DNA of 64,000 bases from Amorphoplanes friuliensis DSM 7358 (GCF_000494755.1 NC_022657.1:8462001-8526000); one strand, 5' to 3'. Positions 16,917-25,442 are shown, counted from the first letter of the stretch. A program made the numbers and translations. Notes: generated from the sequence alone by a model not told the origin.

Positions 16917-18121
16917 TGGACTTCGCGTTCGACGAGAAGACCGAGGACTACCGCAAGCGGCTCCTCGGCTTCCTCGACGAGTACGTCTACCCGGCCGAGG
17001 CCACCTTCGACGAGGACTACGCCGGTGACTGGGCGCCACCACCGGTCATCACGAGGCTCCAGGCCCAGGCCAAACTGGCCGGCCTGTGGAACCTCTTCCT
17101 CCCCGGCGAGCACGGCGCCGGCCTGACCAACCTCCAGTACGCCCCGCTGGCCGAGCTGACCGGCCGCAGCCCGGCGATCGCACCACCCGCCCTGAACTGC
17201 GCCGCGCCCGACACCGGCAACATGGAGGTGCTCGCGCAGTTCGGCAGCCCCGCGCAGCAGGAACGCTGGCTGCGCCCGCTGCTCGACGGCACGATCCGGT
17301 CGGCCTTCGCGATGACCGAACCGCAGGTGGCGTCCTCGGACGCGACCAACATCGGCACCCGCATCATCCGCGACGGCAACGACTACGTCATCAACGGCCG
17401 CAAGTTCTACATCTCCGGCGCGATGAACCCGAACTGCCAGATCTTCATCGTGATGGGCAAGACCGATCCCGACGCCGCCCGGCACGTCCAGCAGAGCATG
17501 ATCCTGGTACCCCGTGACACGCCCGGTCTGACGATCAAGCGCGGCATGACCGTCTTCGGCTACGACGACGGTGACCACGGCGGCCACGCGGAGATGCTCT
17601 TCGAAGACGTCCGCGTCCCGGCGGAAAACCTGATCGGCGAGGAGGGGTCCGGCTTCGCCATCTCCCAGGCCCGTCTCGGCCCCGGCCGCATCCACCACTG
17701 CATGCGCCTGATCGGCATGGCCGAGCGCGCCCTCGAGCTCATGTGCCGCCGGTCGCTGACCCGCACACCGTTCGGCAAACCCCTCGCCGAGCAGGGTGTG
17801 GTGCAGGAGTGGATCGCCGAGTCCCGGGTACGCATCGAGCAGGCCCGCCTGCTCGTGCTCAAAGCCGCCTGGCTGATGGACACCGTCGGCAACAAGGGCG
17901 CCCACACCGAGATCCAGGCGATCAAAATCATCGTCCCGTCCACCACCGAATGGATCATCGACAAGGCGATCCAGGCCCACGGCGCCGCCGGCGTCGGCCA
18001 GGACACCCCGCTGGCCCGCCTCTGGGCGCAGACCCGCACGCTGCGCCTCGCGGACGGCCCGGACGAGGTCCACAAGCGCTCGCTGGCCCGCCGCGAGCTC
18101 AACCGTTATCGGAGTTCCTGA
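16916..18121 (+). CDS. Acyl-CoA dehydrogenase, LvaC/ACAD10-11 like
   Basis: A 401-aa FAD enzyme. It shows the family stretches AFAMTEPQVASSDATN (FAD/substrate), FEDVRVPAENLIG, GPGRIHHCMR and IQAHGAAGVGQDTPLAR. RIHHCMR and the AHGAAG region are typical of the ACAD10/11 branch. With the upstream kinase it would remove the 4-phosphate and yield an enoyl-CoA, making 4-hydroxy acids accessible to beta-oxidation. Kinase stop and ATG share a base (TGATG), and the TetR gene follows in the same way. Confidence 0.82.
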   Translation: MDFAFDEKTEDYRKRLLGFLDEYVYPAEATFDEDYAGDWAPPPVITRLQAQAKLAGLWNLFLPGEHGAGLTNLQYAPLAELTGRSPAIAPPALNCAAPDTGNMEVLAQFGSPAQQERWLRPLLDGTIRSAFAMTEPQVASSDATNIGTRIIRDGNDYVINGRKFYISGAMNPNCQIFIVMGKTDPDAARHVQQSMILVPRDTPGLTIKRGMTVFGYDDGDHGGHAEMLFEDVRVPAENLIGEEGSGFAISQARLGPGRIHHCMRLIGMAERALELMCRRSLTRTPFGKPLAEQGVVQEWIAESRVRIEQARLLVLKAAWLMDTVGNKGAHTEIQAIKIIVPSTTEWIIDKAIQAHGAAGVGQDTPLARLWAQTRTLRLADGPDEVHKRSLARRELNRYRSS

Positions 18122-18723
18122 TGCCGGCCGCCTCACCCCGCCCACCCCAGCGCATCGACGGTCGCACCGCCCGCTCGGAACGCACCCGCAACGCCATCGT
18201 CGAGGCCCACGTCGCCCTGATCCTCGACGGCGACCTCCGCCCCACCGCCGACCGCATCGCCAAACAGGCCGGCGTCTCCCTCCGCGCCCTGTGGAGCCAC
18301 TTCGCCGACATGGAGGCCCTCTTCGCCGCCAGCGGCGAACGCATACTGCAACAACGCGACGAGGCCCACGAGCCGATCCCCACGGACCTCCCCCTGAAAG
18401 CCCGCATCGACGCCTACTGCCATCAGCGGGCGCGCCTGCTCGAGCAGGTGGCGCCCGCCGCGAAGGCCTCCTCGCTGAAGGAACCGTTCTCCCCTACGCT
18501 CCAGGGCTACCGCCGCAGCCACACCGAACGCGTCCGCACCGAGCTGAGGACCCTCTTCGCCCGCGAGATCGGCGACAACGAAACCCTCCTGGCCGCCCTC
18601 ACCGCGGTCAGCATGTGGCCGACCTGGGGCACCCTCCGCGACGCCATGGGCATGGACCCCGAAGCCGCCCGCGAAGTCCTGACCTGCTCCATCACCGCCC
18701 TGCTGACCGCCCCACGGAGCTGA
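18121..18723 (+). CDS. TetR family transcriptional regulator
   Basis: A 200-aa regulator. The N-terminal HTH is readable as ADRIAKQAGVSLRALWSHFADMEALFA (about 42-68), the usual TetR helix pair. The C-terminal ligand domain is unspecific. Its ATG shares a base with the dehydrogenase stop, so it is the last gene of the SDR-kinase-dehydrogenase operon. It is the likely sensor of this pathway and may bind the palindrome at 9559. Confidence 0.82.
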   Translation: MPAASPRPPQRIDGRTARSERTRNAIVEAHVALILDGDLRPTADRIAKQAGVSLRALWSHFADMEALFAASGERILQQRDEAHEPIPTDLPLKARIDAYCHQRARLLEQVAPAAKASSLKEPFSPTLQGYRRSHTERVRTELRTLFAREIGDNETLLAALTAVSMWPTWGTLRDAMGMDPEAAREVLTCSITALLTAPRS

Positions 18724-18749
18724 CACAAACCTAGAAGGTCCTCTAGCAT
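18720..18749 (+). promoter_or_regulatory. Predicted promoter for the HTH/nucleotidyltransferase pair
   Basis: CTGACA at 18720-18725 and TAGCAT at 18744-18749 are 18 bp apart. Transcription would start at about 18756-18757, exactly at GTG 18757, giving a leaderless mRNA. An imperfect palindrome CTAGAAGGTCCTCTAG (18731-18746) lies between and over the -10, so self-repression by the HTH protein is plausible. Confidence 0.45.
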
Positions 18750-18756
18750 TGTGTTT

Positions 18757-19434
18757 GTGGGGCAGATCAGCGTGGCCCAGGCGGCCCGGCGGCTCGGCGT
18801 CAGCGTGTCGCGCATCCATCAGCGCATCGCCGACGGTTCGCTGGGTGCTGTCCGGGTCGGCTCTCAATGGGTGATCGACGAGGCCTCGTTGCTGCCGCTC
18901 GAGGAAGCCAATTCACCCGGCCGGCCGCTGTCCCTGCGTTCGATCTGGGGGCTGCTCGCGCTGAGTCTCTCCGAGGAAGACGTCCTCGCCGCTTTTGCAC
19001 CGGTCGAGCTGTCCCGGAACCGCGACCGCCTCCGGCGCCTGCTGGCCGAGCCGGATCCGGCGCCGCTGCTGCGGTTGTGGTTCCGTAACCGCGCCGACCG
19101 CCGCCGTTATCGGGCCTCTCCCCGCGACCTGCCCGGCCTGCGCACCGACACCGGTCTGACCCCGGCCGGCCTGAGCCACCCGGACAGCCACATGCAGGCG
19201 AACGACCTGGTCGAGGCCTATGTCCCCCTCGCCCGGGTGGACGCTGTGGTGGACGACCACCTGCTCTCCCCGGCCACCACCGACCGCGACTCCAACGTCA
19301 TCCTGCACGTGGCCGCTTCCACCTTCGACGACCTGAGTGGCCCTCTGCTCCTGGCCGCCGACCTGGCCGACCACCGCCGCCCCCGCGAAGAAGCCCGAGC
19401 CGCCGAGCTCCTCCGAGAGATTCCTGCCCCATGA
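18757..19434 (+). CDS. HTH DNA-binding protein, likely antitoxin of an AbiEii-type pair
   Basis: A 225-aa protein with an excisionase/MerR-like HTH at the N-terminus (SVAQAARRLGVSVSRIHQRI and a wing RVGSQWVIDEASL, about 5-50). The C-terminal 160 residues form a domain common in actinobacterial HTH proteins next to nucleotidyltransferases (pattern ANDLVEAYV then SNVILHVA). GTG 18757 is preferred since the promoter predicts a leaderless start there; GTG 18751 is also in frame. The stop overlaps the next ATG (ATGA), which supports a two-gene module. Confidence 0.6.
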   Translation: MGQISVAQAARRLGVSVSRIHQRIADGSLGAVRVGSQWVIDEASLLPLEEANSPGRPLSLRSIWGLLALSLSEEDVLAAFAPVELSRNRDRLRRLLAEPDPAPLLRLWFRNRADRRRYRASPRDLPGLRTDTGLTPAGLSHPDSHMQANDLVEAYVPLARVDAVVDDHLLSPATTDRDSNVILHVAASTFDDLSGPLLLAADLADHRRPREEARAAELLREIPAP

Positions 19435-20156
19435 CCACTGTCCCGGTCATGTCGGGCGCCCAGGCCGCCGCCTGGCACGGCGTCATGGACCTCCACGACC
19501 GCCTCGATCACGGCTGGACTCTCGTCGGCGGTCAGCTGGTCCACCTGCACTGCGCCGAGCAGGGCCACACCCCGCCCCGCCCGACCGACGACATCGACAC
19601 GGTCATCGACGTCCGCGCCGCCGGTGACATGCTCCAGACCTTCACCGGCGTGCTGACCGGCCTGGGTTTCACCTCGGTCGGCACGTCTCCGGAGGGGTAC
19701 CAGCACCGCTGGTCGCGCGCCGATGCCGTCATCGACGTCCTGCTTCCCGAGGGCGTGGGCGAACGCACCGCCGCCCGCCCCGGTGTCACCGGCAGCCCGA
19801 CCCTGCCTACGCCGGGCGGCACCCAGGCGTTGCATCGCAGCGTTTCCGTCTCGGTCACGGTCGACGGCCGTACGGGTTCGGTCCGCCGCCCCACCCTCGT
19901 CGGCGCGCTGGTGATGAAGGCCGCAGCTCACACCACGGTCGGCGACGCGGCCCGGGGCCGGCACCGCTTCGACTTCGCCGCCCTGGCCGCGCTGATCGCC
20001 GCCCGCGACTTCCGCGAGACCGAACTGACCAAAAAGGACCGGAGCCGTCTCCGCGCCATGCTCCAGGCCACCCGCGCCGACCGCGAAGTCATGCTCGGCC
20101 TCCCCGACGCCCCCGAATCCCTGAACCGCCTCGAACGCGCCGCGGGCCTCGTCTAG
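19431..20156 (+). CDS. AbiEii/AbiGii-like nucleotidyltransferase, possible toxin
   Basis: A 241-aa protein of the DNA polymerase beta-type nucleotidyltransferase fold. LVGGQLVHLH (about 27-36) and RPTDDIDTVIDV (about 46-57) make up the GG...DxD active site. In AbiE and MenT-type systems such enzymes modify tRNA or block growth and are held in check by a DNA-binding partner. The upstream HTH gene overlaps by 4 bp. No target can be inferred. Confidence 0.65.
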   Translation: MTTVPVMSGAQAAAWHGVMDLHDRLDHGWTLVGGQLVHLHCAEQGHTPPRPTDDIDTVIDVRAAGDMLQTFTGVLTGLGFTSVGTSPEGYQHRWSRADAVIDVLLPEGVGERTAARPGVTGSPTLPTPGGTQALHRSVSVSVTVDGRTGSVRRPTLVGALVMKAAAHTTVGDAARGRHRFDFAALAALIAARDFRETELTKKDRSRLRAMLQATRADREVMLGLPDAPESLNRLERAAGLV

Positions 20157-20222
20157 CCGGTCGACGTTTTCTCGGCACGCTGAGCGACCCTCCGGCCGAC
20201 CGCTGAACCCCGCCGTGCTGGT

Positions 20223-21239
20223 TCAGAGCCAGCCGCGCCGGGTGGCCAGCCGGCCCGCCTCGAAACGGCTGCGGGCGCCGAGCAAGGTCATCAGGTCGGC
20301 CATCATCCGGCGTGCGGTGCGCTGGGAAACACCGAGCCGGTTCGCCGCCGCGTCGTCGGTCAGGCCCTCGCCCAGCAGCCTCAGCAGCTCGCGCTGCTGA
20401 GCGGTGAGGCCGCCGGGGTCGCGTTCCGGCACCCGGGACAGCGGGTCCGCGGAGGCCCAGACCAGGGTGAAGAGCGACTGCAGGCAACTGACCACCCCCG
20501 TGCCGGTGAGCTGCATCGCGCCCGCCCGGCTGTTCTCCGGGTCGATCGGGACCAGCGCCACCCGGTCGTCGACGATCAGCATCCGCGAGGGCAGCACCGG
20601 CACCGTACGCACCTCACCCCCAGCCGCCACCAGCCAGGCCGCATAATCGAGGGTTCCGGGGTCGTTGCGCATGCTGTCCTGGTAGACGGTGCGCAGCACG
20701 ACGCCGCGCCGCAACGCGGCTTCGTCCAGCGGGCGGCTCTCGGCCAGGCTGGCCGCCGACTGTGCCCGGCCGGGCATGAACGACAGGCATTCGCGCTGCG
20801 CCGAGGCGGCCAGATATTCGATCCGGGCCCGGACGGCGTCCATCCCGAGCAGCCGCTCTGCCCCCAGCTGGTCAGGGCGGACCCGATCGACGTATTCACC
20901 GACCACTCTGGCCACCATCAACCGGCCGTCGGCGAGCTCGCGCTGCTGGCGTTCGAGGTCGGCCTGGCGCCGGGCGACGAGCGCCTGCAGCCCGACCTCC
21001 GGGTTGGCCGCCCGGAACACCCCGGGCACGTCGGCGGACGGCCGCACCAGCTCCAGGCCGGCCAGTTCGGCCAACGCCTCGCCGGCGCTGTCCGGGTGCA
21101 GGCCCAGTTGGGCGGAGAGCTCCGCGACGGCCAGACCGGACTGGCCGAGCAGCGTGCGGTAGGCCCGCTCGGCAGCCGGGCTCAGTCCCAGGGCCGCCAG
21201 AGTCGGTCCACTGGGCGCGCCGCACTTGTCTGTGGTCAT
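20223..21239 (-). CDS. TrmB/LuxR-type transcriptional regulator
   Basis: A 338-aa regulator. The N-terminus resembles a TrmB-type winged helix (SPAAERAYRTLL, VAELSAQLGLHPDSAGEALAEL). A middle helical/PLD-like sensor region follows, then a C-terminal LuxR-type HTH (LTAQQRELLRLL, AAANRLGVSQRTARRMM). Actinobacteria hold many such regulators next to small secreted peptides. Divergent from the 52-aa peptide gene, 191 bp away. Ligand unknown. Confidence 0.75.
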   Translation of the reverse strand: MTTDKCGAPSGPTLAALGLSPAAERAYRTLLGQSGLAVAELSAQLGLHPDSAGEALAELAGLELVRPSADVPGVFRAANPEVGLQALVARRQADLERQQRELADGRLMVARVVGEYVDRVRPDQLGAERLLGMDAVRARIEYLAASAQRECLSFMPGRAQSAASLAESRPLDEAALRRGVVLRTVYQDSMRNDPGTLDYAAWLVAAGGEVRTVPVLPSRMLIVDDRVALVPIDPENSRAGAMQLTGTGVVSCLQSLFTLVWASADPLSRVPERDPGGLTAQQRELLRLLGEGLTDDAAANRLGVSQRTARRMMADLMTLLGARSRFEAGRLATRRGWL

Positions 21240-21430
21240 CGCAGCGCATGGTAGTCAGAGTTCGCACCACCATCGGGGGTGTCCGTTTCCACCTGTTGGG
21301 AGGAGACCAGGGATGGCCAGAACTGTCCATTGCCGCTTCCGTCCTCCTGGGAACGCTTCCCCTACCGACCCGTCGCACCCAAAATCTCCTTCGTCGTCGG
21401 CACGGGGCCGAGACAGAGGAGAAGATCTTC

Positions 21431-21589
21431 ATGCGTGCAGGTCAGAGGTTCGAGAGAATCGTTGTTGTCGCAGCGTGCGTGCTTGCCGCGGTGCTGGCTC
21501 TGACGGGGGCCGCGGTGACGGCGCCGGAAAGTTCGCCGGACCGCATCAGCAGCAACGGCGGGGTCGGACCCGGCTTCGGCTGGGATTGA
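21431..21589 (+). CDS. 52-aa exported small peptide, candidate signal
   Basis: A short gene with a strong ribosome site (AGAGGAGAAG) before ATG 21431. Residues 1-10 are basic and 11-31 hydrophobic (VVVAACVLAAVLALTGAAV), then a 21-residue polar tail ends NGGVGPGFGWD. This looks like a signal peptide plus a short mature peptide. It lies between a divergent TrmB/LuxR regulator and a response regulator with a soluble histidine kinase. A role as a signalling peptide is inferred from position; no family was recognised. Confidence 0.5.
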   Translation: MRAGQRFERIVVVAACVLAAVLALTGAAVTAPESSPDRISSNGGVGPGFGWD

Positions 21590-21599
21590 GAGGCCGGAT

Positions 21600-22232
21600 T
21601 TGCGCGCCACGATGATCGGCCGGCCGGGGACGTCGCGGGCGGCGACTGCCGGTACAGGCCTGGTCAGGGTGGGTCTGGTCGACGACCACCCGGTGACGTT
21701 GTGGGGGCTGCGGTCCGCGCTCGAAGCCGCCGGGCTGTCGGTCACAGCCACCGCCGCTGACACAGCCGGTCTCGACCCGGACGGGTTCGACGTGCTGCTG
21801 CTGGACCTGTACCTGGGTTCGGATCTGCCGTGCCTCGACGAGATCCGGCACTGGTCCGACCGGACCAGAGTGGTGGTCATGTCGGCCTCGGAACGGCCCG
21901 AAGATGTGGCACAGACCATGGCCGCCGGGGCAAGGGCGTACGTCCACAAGGGCAACTCGGCCGAACGATACGTCTCGACGGTCCACGCGGCCGCCGCCGG
22001 GCTGGCGCGGGCAGCGGCGCCGGACCCGGCCGGGAAGCTTTCTCCGCGGGAGCGGCTCGTGCTGACCGGGATCGCCGGTGGGCGGACGCACGACCAGATC
22101 GCGCGGCAGCTCGGGATCAGCCGCCACACGGTCGACACGTACGTGAAGCGGGTGCGGGCGAAGATGAACGTCGGCAACAAGGCCGAGCTGACCCGGGCCT
22201 CGATGGCCCTGGGCCTGGGCCGGCCCGGATGA
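21600..22232 (+). CDS. Response regulator, NarL/LuxR family
   Basis: A 210-aa two-component regulator. The receiver has VGLVDDHPVTLWG, the phospho-acceptor Asp in LLLDLYLG, MSASER and the Lys in VHKG. The C-terminal LuxR HTH is LSPRERLVLTGIAGGRTHDQ and LGISRHTVDTYVKRVRAKM. Start is TTG 21600, with GAGAGG upstream; ATG 21612 is in frame and possible. It follows the peptide gene by 10 bp and overlaps the kinase gene (ATGA). Confidence 0.85.
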   Translation: MRATMIGRPGTSRAATAGTGLVRVGLVDDHPVTLWGLRSALEAAGLSVTATAADTAGLDPDGFDVLLLDLYLGSDLPCLDEIRHWSDRTRVVVMSASERPEDVAQTMAAGARAYVHKGNSAERYVSTVHAAAAGLARAAAPDPAGKLSPRERLVLTGIAGGRTHDQIARQLGISRHTVDTYVKRVRAKMNVGNKAELTRASMALGLGRPG

Positions 22233-23212
22233 CCCGGAACACCCGGGTGGTCGTGGCAGGTGGCGGCACGGACGGCCGCCACCTGCCTCGGGGGCGTACC
22301 GGCTTCACCGTCACGGCGCAGGTGCCTTCGCTCTCCGATCCGCGCTGTCACGACGCTGACCTCGTCGTGCTGGATCTCGACTTCGACCGCAACGCGGTCG
22401 ACCTGGTCGCACTCGCGACCGCCACTGCGCTGCCGCCGGTGCTGGTGACCGGCACCTCGCTGCTGCGGTCGGACATCTGGATGGCCCGTCGCTGCGGGGC
22501 CCGCGGATATGTCGCGCCGACGGGCCGGACACTGCCCGCGTTGCGTGCGCTCCGCGACGGTGAAGAACACTGGCCGACCGGCCTCGGTGCGGCGCCCGCC
22601 TGGCTGGCCGAGCCCGATCCGCTGATCCGCTTCGGCGTCTTCACCCGGATGCGCGAACACGCCCGGTACGCGCGGCTGTTGCACGACAACGTGCTGCAGA
22701 CGCTCGAAGGGCTGGCCCTGCTGCCGTCCACCGACGCGGCCGTGCGCGGACTTCTGGCCGGCGAGGCCGCCCGGCTGCGGGCTTTCATCGCCGGCCCGCC
22801 GGGCACCACGAACCCCGGCCTCGCCGGCGCGTTGTCAGCGCTCGCCGACGAGCACCGGGCGCGCGGCCTGCAGATCTCGCTGTCCACCGTGGGTGTGGAC
22901 GACCTGGCACCCGCGGCCGTGAGTGCCGTCACCGACGCCGTCGCCGAGGCGCTGCGCAACGTCGTCAAGCACGCCGCCACCGATCGGGCCACTGTGGTGG
23001 TGAGACGGCGCGGCGGCACCGTGGTCGTGCGGGTCGCCGACTCCGGCTCCGGTTTCGACCCGGTCGCGAGGCCGGCCGGCTTCGGGCTCGCCGAGTCGAT
23101 CGGCGGTCGCCTGAGCGCAGTCGGCGGACGGGTCAGCGTCACCGCTGCGCCGGGACGGGGCACCGTCCTCGAACTCACCGTCCCGGTACGGCGGCAGCAC
23201 GTCATCCGCTAG
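22229..23212 (+). CDS. Soluble histidine kinase with an N-terminal pseudo-receiver domain
   Basis: A 327-aa cytosolic kinase. Residues 1-120 resemble a degenerate receiver (DADLVVLDLDFD, LVTGTSLLRSD, GARGYVAPTG). A HisKA_3 helix follows with the phospho-acceptor His in LLHDNVLQTLEGLALL (about 148-163). The HATPase domain has EALRNVVKHA, VADSGSGFDP and GFGLAESIGGRL. There is no transmembrane or periplasmic sensor, so input must be internal or by a partner protein. Coupled to the response regulator by ATGA. Its stop shares CTAG with the convergent epimerase gene. Confidence 0.78.
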   Translation: MTRNTRVVVAGGGTDGRHLPRGRTGFTVTAQVPSLSDPRCHDADLVVLDLDFDRNAVDLVALATATALPPVLVTGTSLLRSDIWMARRCGARGYVAPTGRTLPALRALRDGEEHWPTGLGAAPAWLAEPDPLIRFGVFTRMREHARYARLLHDNVLQTLEGLALLPSTDAAVRGLLAGEAARLRAFIAGPPGTTNPGLAGALSALADEHRARGLQISLSTVGVDDLAPAAVSAVTDAVAEALRNVVKHAATDRATVVVRRRGGTVVVRVADSGSGFDPVARPAGFGLAESIGGRLSAVGGRVSVTAAPGRGTVLELTVPVRRQHVIR

Positions 23213-24228
23213 GCCGGCAGGACGGCGAGCCAGGACGCGGGCAGGTTGCGGCGCACCTCGACGGCACCGAAGATCGACGGTTCCTGGGGGCCGTGCTGAC
23301 CCACCCAGGCAGCCATCCGGGACAGGCCCTCGCCGAGGGGGACGGACTCGGGGACGTCGAAGAACTTGCGGACCTTCGTGTGGTCCGCGTACGCGTCCTG
23401 AACCTCCTGACGGGCGGCGAGATGCTCGACGCGCAGCGGCACCCCCATCGCGGCTGCGGTCTCCCGGGCGAGCGCGTTGACCGTGTAGACGGCGTCCCCG
23501 CCCACGTTGAACGTCTCCTGGTACGCCTCCGGCACTTCGATCGAGCGGGCGATGAGCGGGGCGACATCACCGATGTAGCTGAACGCCCGGGTCTGCTCAC
23601 CGTCCCCGAAGATCGTGTACGGCTCACCGCGCAGCGACTGGTTCATGAAGATGCCGATGACGTTGCGGTAGCGGTCGCCGATGTTCTGGAACTCGCCGTA
23701 GACGTTGTGCGGCCGGAAGATGATGTACGGCAGCCCGAACATCTCGTGGCTGACCTGCAGCTCCTGCTCGACGGCGAACTTCGCGATGCCGTAGGGGTCC
23801 TCCGGCGCCGGCTCCATCTCCTCGGTCATCGGCGGCCGGGCGGCACCGTAGACCGCGATCGAGGACGTGAAGACGAAGCAGCGCACCGTGCCGGCGTTGA
23901 CCGCCGCGTTGATCAGGTTGATGCTGCCCATCAGGTTGTTGGCATAGTTGAACCGCTTGATGAAGTGGCTCAGCCCTTCGGCAGCGTACGCCGCCAGGTG
24001 GAAGACGTAGTCGAAGCCGTGCTGCTGGAACAGCCGGTCGACGAGTTCGTGGTCGACGATGTCGCCCTGGACGAACTGGGCGCCCTCGGGCACGTTGCGC
24101 AGGGAGCCGCCGCTGAGGTCGTCGAGCACGATCACGTCGTACCCGCGGCCGAGCAGTTCGCGGGCGACGTTGGCGCCGATGAAACCGGCGCCGCCGGTGA
24201 CGAGCGCGGTGGGGTTGGGCTTGGTCAT
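23209..24228 (-). CDS. NAD-dependent nucleotide-sugar epimerase/dehydratase
   Basis: A 339-aa extended SDR. VTGGAGFIG (10-18) binds NAD. Catalytic Tyr146 and Lys150 lie in PYGIAK, with Ser in FTSSIAVYG. The closest textbook relatives are UDP-glucose 4-epimerases and related sugar-nucleotide enzymes; the exact sugar is not determinable. Last gene of the seven-gene minus-strand operon; start ATG 24228 overlaps the stop of the flippase-like gene. Confidence 0.85.
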   Translation of the reverse strand: MTKPNPTALVTGGAGFIGANVARELLGRGYDVIVLDDLSGGSLRNVPEGAQFVQGDIVDHELVDRLFQQHGFDYVFHLAAYAAEGLSHFIKRFNYANNLMGSINLINAAVNAGTVRCFVFTSSIAVYGAARPPMTEEMEPAPEDPYGIAKFAVEQELQVSHEMFGLPYIIFRPHNVYGEFQNIGDRYRNVIGIFMNQSLRGEPYTIFGDGEQTRAFSYIGDVAPLIARSIEVPEAYQETFNVGGDAVYTVNALARETAAAMGVPLRVEHLAARQEVQDAYADHTKVRKFFDVPESVPLGEGLSRMAAWVGQHGPQEPSIFGAVEVRRNLPASWLAVLPA

Positions 24229-25442
24229 GGCGTCCTTTCCGGAACGTGGAGCACCGCGGCGGCGTGCACGAGTTCGCCGAGGGCGATCGCGGCCAGGCCA
24301 CCGGCTGCTCCGAAATGACTGATGAACAGGTATGCGGCCGGAGCCGCGACCGCGAGCCCGGCGACGGAGCCCGCGGCGGTGCGGCGCAGCATCGCCCGTC
24401 CGCCGTTCTCCAGCAGGAAGTTGATCGTGCCCATCCCGAAGATCAGCGGTGCGCAGGCGAGGTAGAGCACGAGGAGCACAACAACATCCGGTGCGAGGCC
24501 GGCCCGCCCGGCCAGGACCGCCAGTGCGGTGACCACGATCAGGTACGGCGTCCCGGCGACGACGAGCAGCCGCGCGTTACGAGCGGAACGGGCCCGGACA
24601 GCCGCGCCCGCGCCGGCCGGGTGCAGTGCCACCGAGACCTGAGGTTGCACCACCCGCAGCAGGTAGCCGAAGGCCTTGACCAGCAACGACGAGACACCCA
24701 CCGCGAGGAAGAGCGCACCGGCCTGCTCGTGGTGCGGCGAGTGGGCCAGCACTACGAACACCAGGCTGACCACCGCCGCGGCGGCGACCTCGCCGGCCGA
24801 CATCAGCATCGAGGTCCCGGACGCTGCCCGCAGTACGGCGCGGCGCGGGGTGCGGAACGTCCGGGGCCGGAGCTCGACCAGCAGAGCGGCATTGAGCCCG
24901 GTGACCAGTGCGACCGTCCAGCCGACGAAGGCGGTAGGGCCGAGGTCGCCCAGTGCCGCCGCGAGCGTCGTGACGACCAGGCCGGCCACGAGCGCCACGT
25001 GGTTGGCGACGTCGAGACCGGGACGGCCCTGCACCCGGTGCAGACCGACCAGTACCTGGTTGGCACCGAGCCCGATCGCCAGGGCGCCGGCCGCGAAGGT
25101 GAGCGGATCCGTCGCGACGACCGCGACCCAGACCAGGCAACCCGCCCCGAGCACGGCCGGGAGCAGCACGAACGCCGTGATCAGCTCCGGGCCCGTGCGG
25201 CGGGCCCGGGGAATGAGCTTGAGCGCGCTCTTCTCCACGCCCAGCGCGGTGAGGAACGAAAGGACCGTGAACGCGCCCATGGCCGCGGCGTAACCGGCGA
25301 ACCTGGCCGGCCCCCAGGCGGTCGCGAGCACGACGTTGCTGACCGCGATCACCAGCCGGTACGTGCCCCGGCCGGCGAACAACGGCACCATCCGCCGGAG
25401 CTCCGCACGGGGCGGCAGCAGCACGGTCGCGTTCTCAGACAC
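24225..25442 (-). CDS. Polytopic membrane protein, Wzx/MurJ-like flippase candidate
   Basis: A 405-aa protein with about eleven hydrophobic helices and short loops. The plan resembles polysaccharide-export flippases (MATE/Wzx fold): RGTYRLVIAVSNVVLA at the N-terminus, GVEKSALKLIPRAR after helix 2, paired helices throughout. No family motif is decisive. In context it would move a lipid-linked product across the membrane. GTG 25442 overlaps the upstream stop by 8 bp. Confidence 0.65.
   Translation of the reverse strand: MSENATVLLPPRAELRRMVPLFAGRGTYRLVIAVSNVVLATAWGPARFAGYAAAMGAFTVLSFLTALGVEKSALKLIPRARRTGPELITAFVLLPAVLGAGCLVWVAVVATDPLTFAAGALAIGLGANQVLVGLHRVQGRPGLDVANHVALVAGLVVTTLAAALGDLGPTAFVGWTVALVTGLNAALLVELRPRTFRTPRRAVLRAASGTSMLMSAGEVAAAAVVSLVFVVLAHSPHHEQAGALFLAVGVSSLLVKAFGYLLRVVQPQVSVALHPAGAGAAVRARSARNARLLVVAGTPYLIVVTALAVLAGRAGLAPDVVVLLVLYLACAPLIFGMGTINFLLENGGRAMLRRTAAGSVAGLAVAAPAAYLFISHFGAAGGLAAIALGELVHAAAVLHVPERTP

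Noticed and set aside
20203..20226. 7-bp hairpin CTGAACC/GGTTCAG between convergent genes
   Set aside because: Stem is short, loop is 10 nt, no T run, and it overlaps the regulator's stop codon.
21313..21615. Alternative small ORF in another frame over the 52-aa peptide, with GGGAGGAG upstream
   Set aside because: Its translation has no signal-like or domain character and it overlaps the more convincing peptide gene and the regulator start. The purine-rich site could still matter for regulation.
23209..23212. Convergent stop codons sharing CTAG (also at 43614-43617)
   Set aside because: Palindromic overlap of two TAG stops is expected in a compact genome and needs no special explanation.
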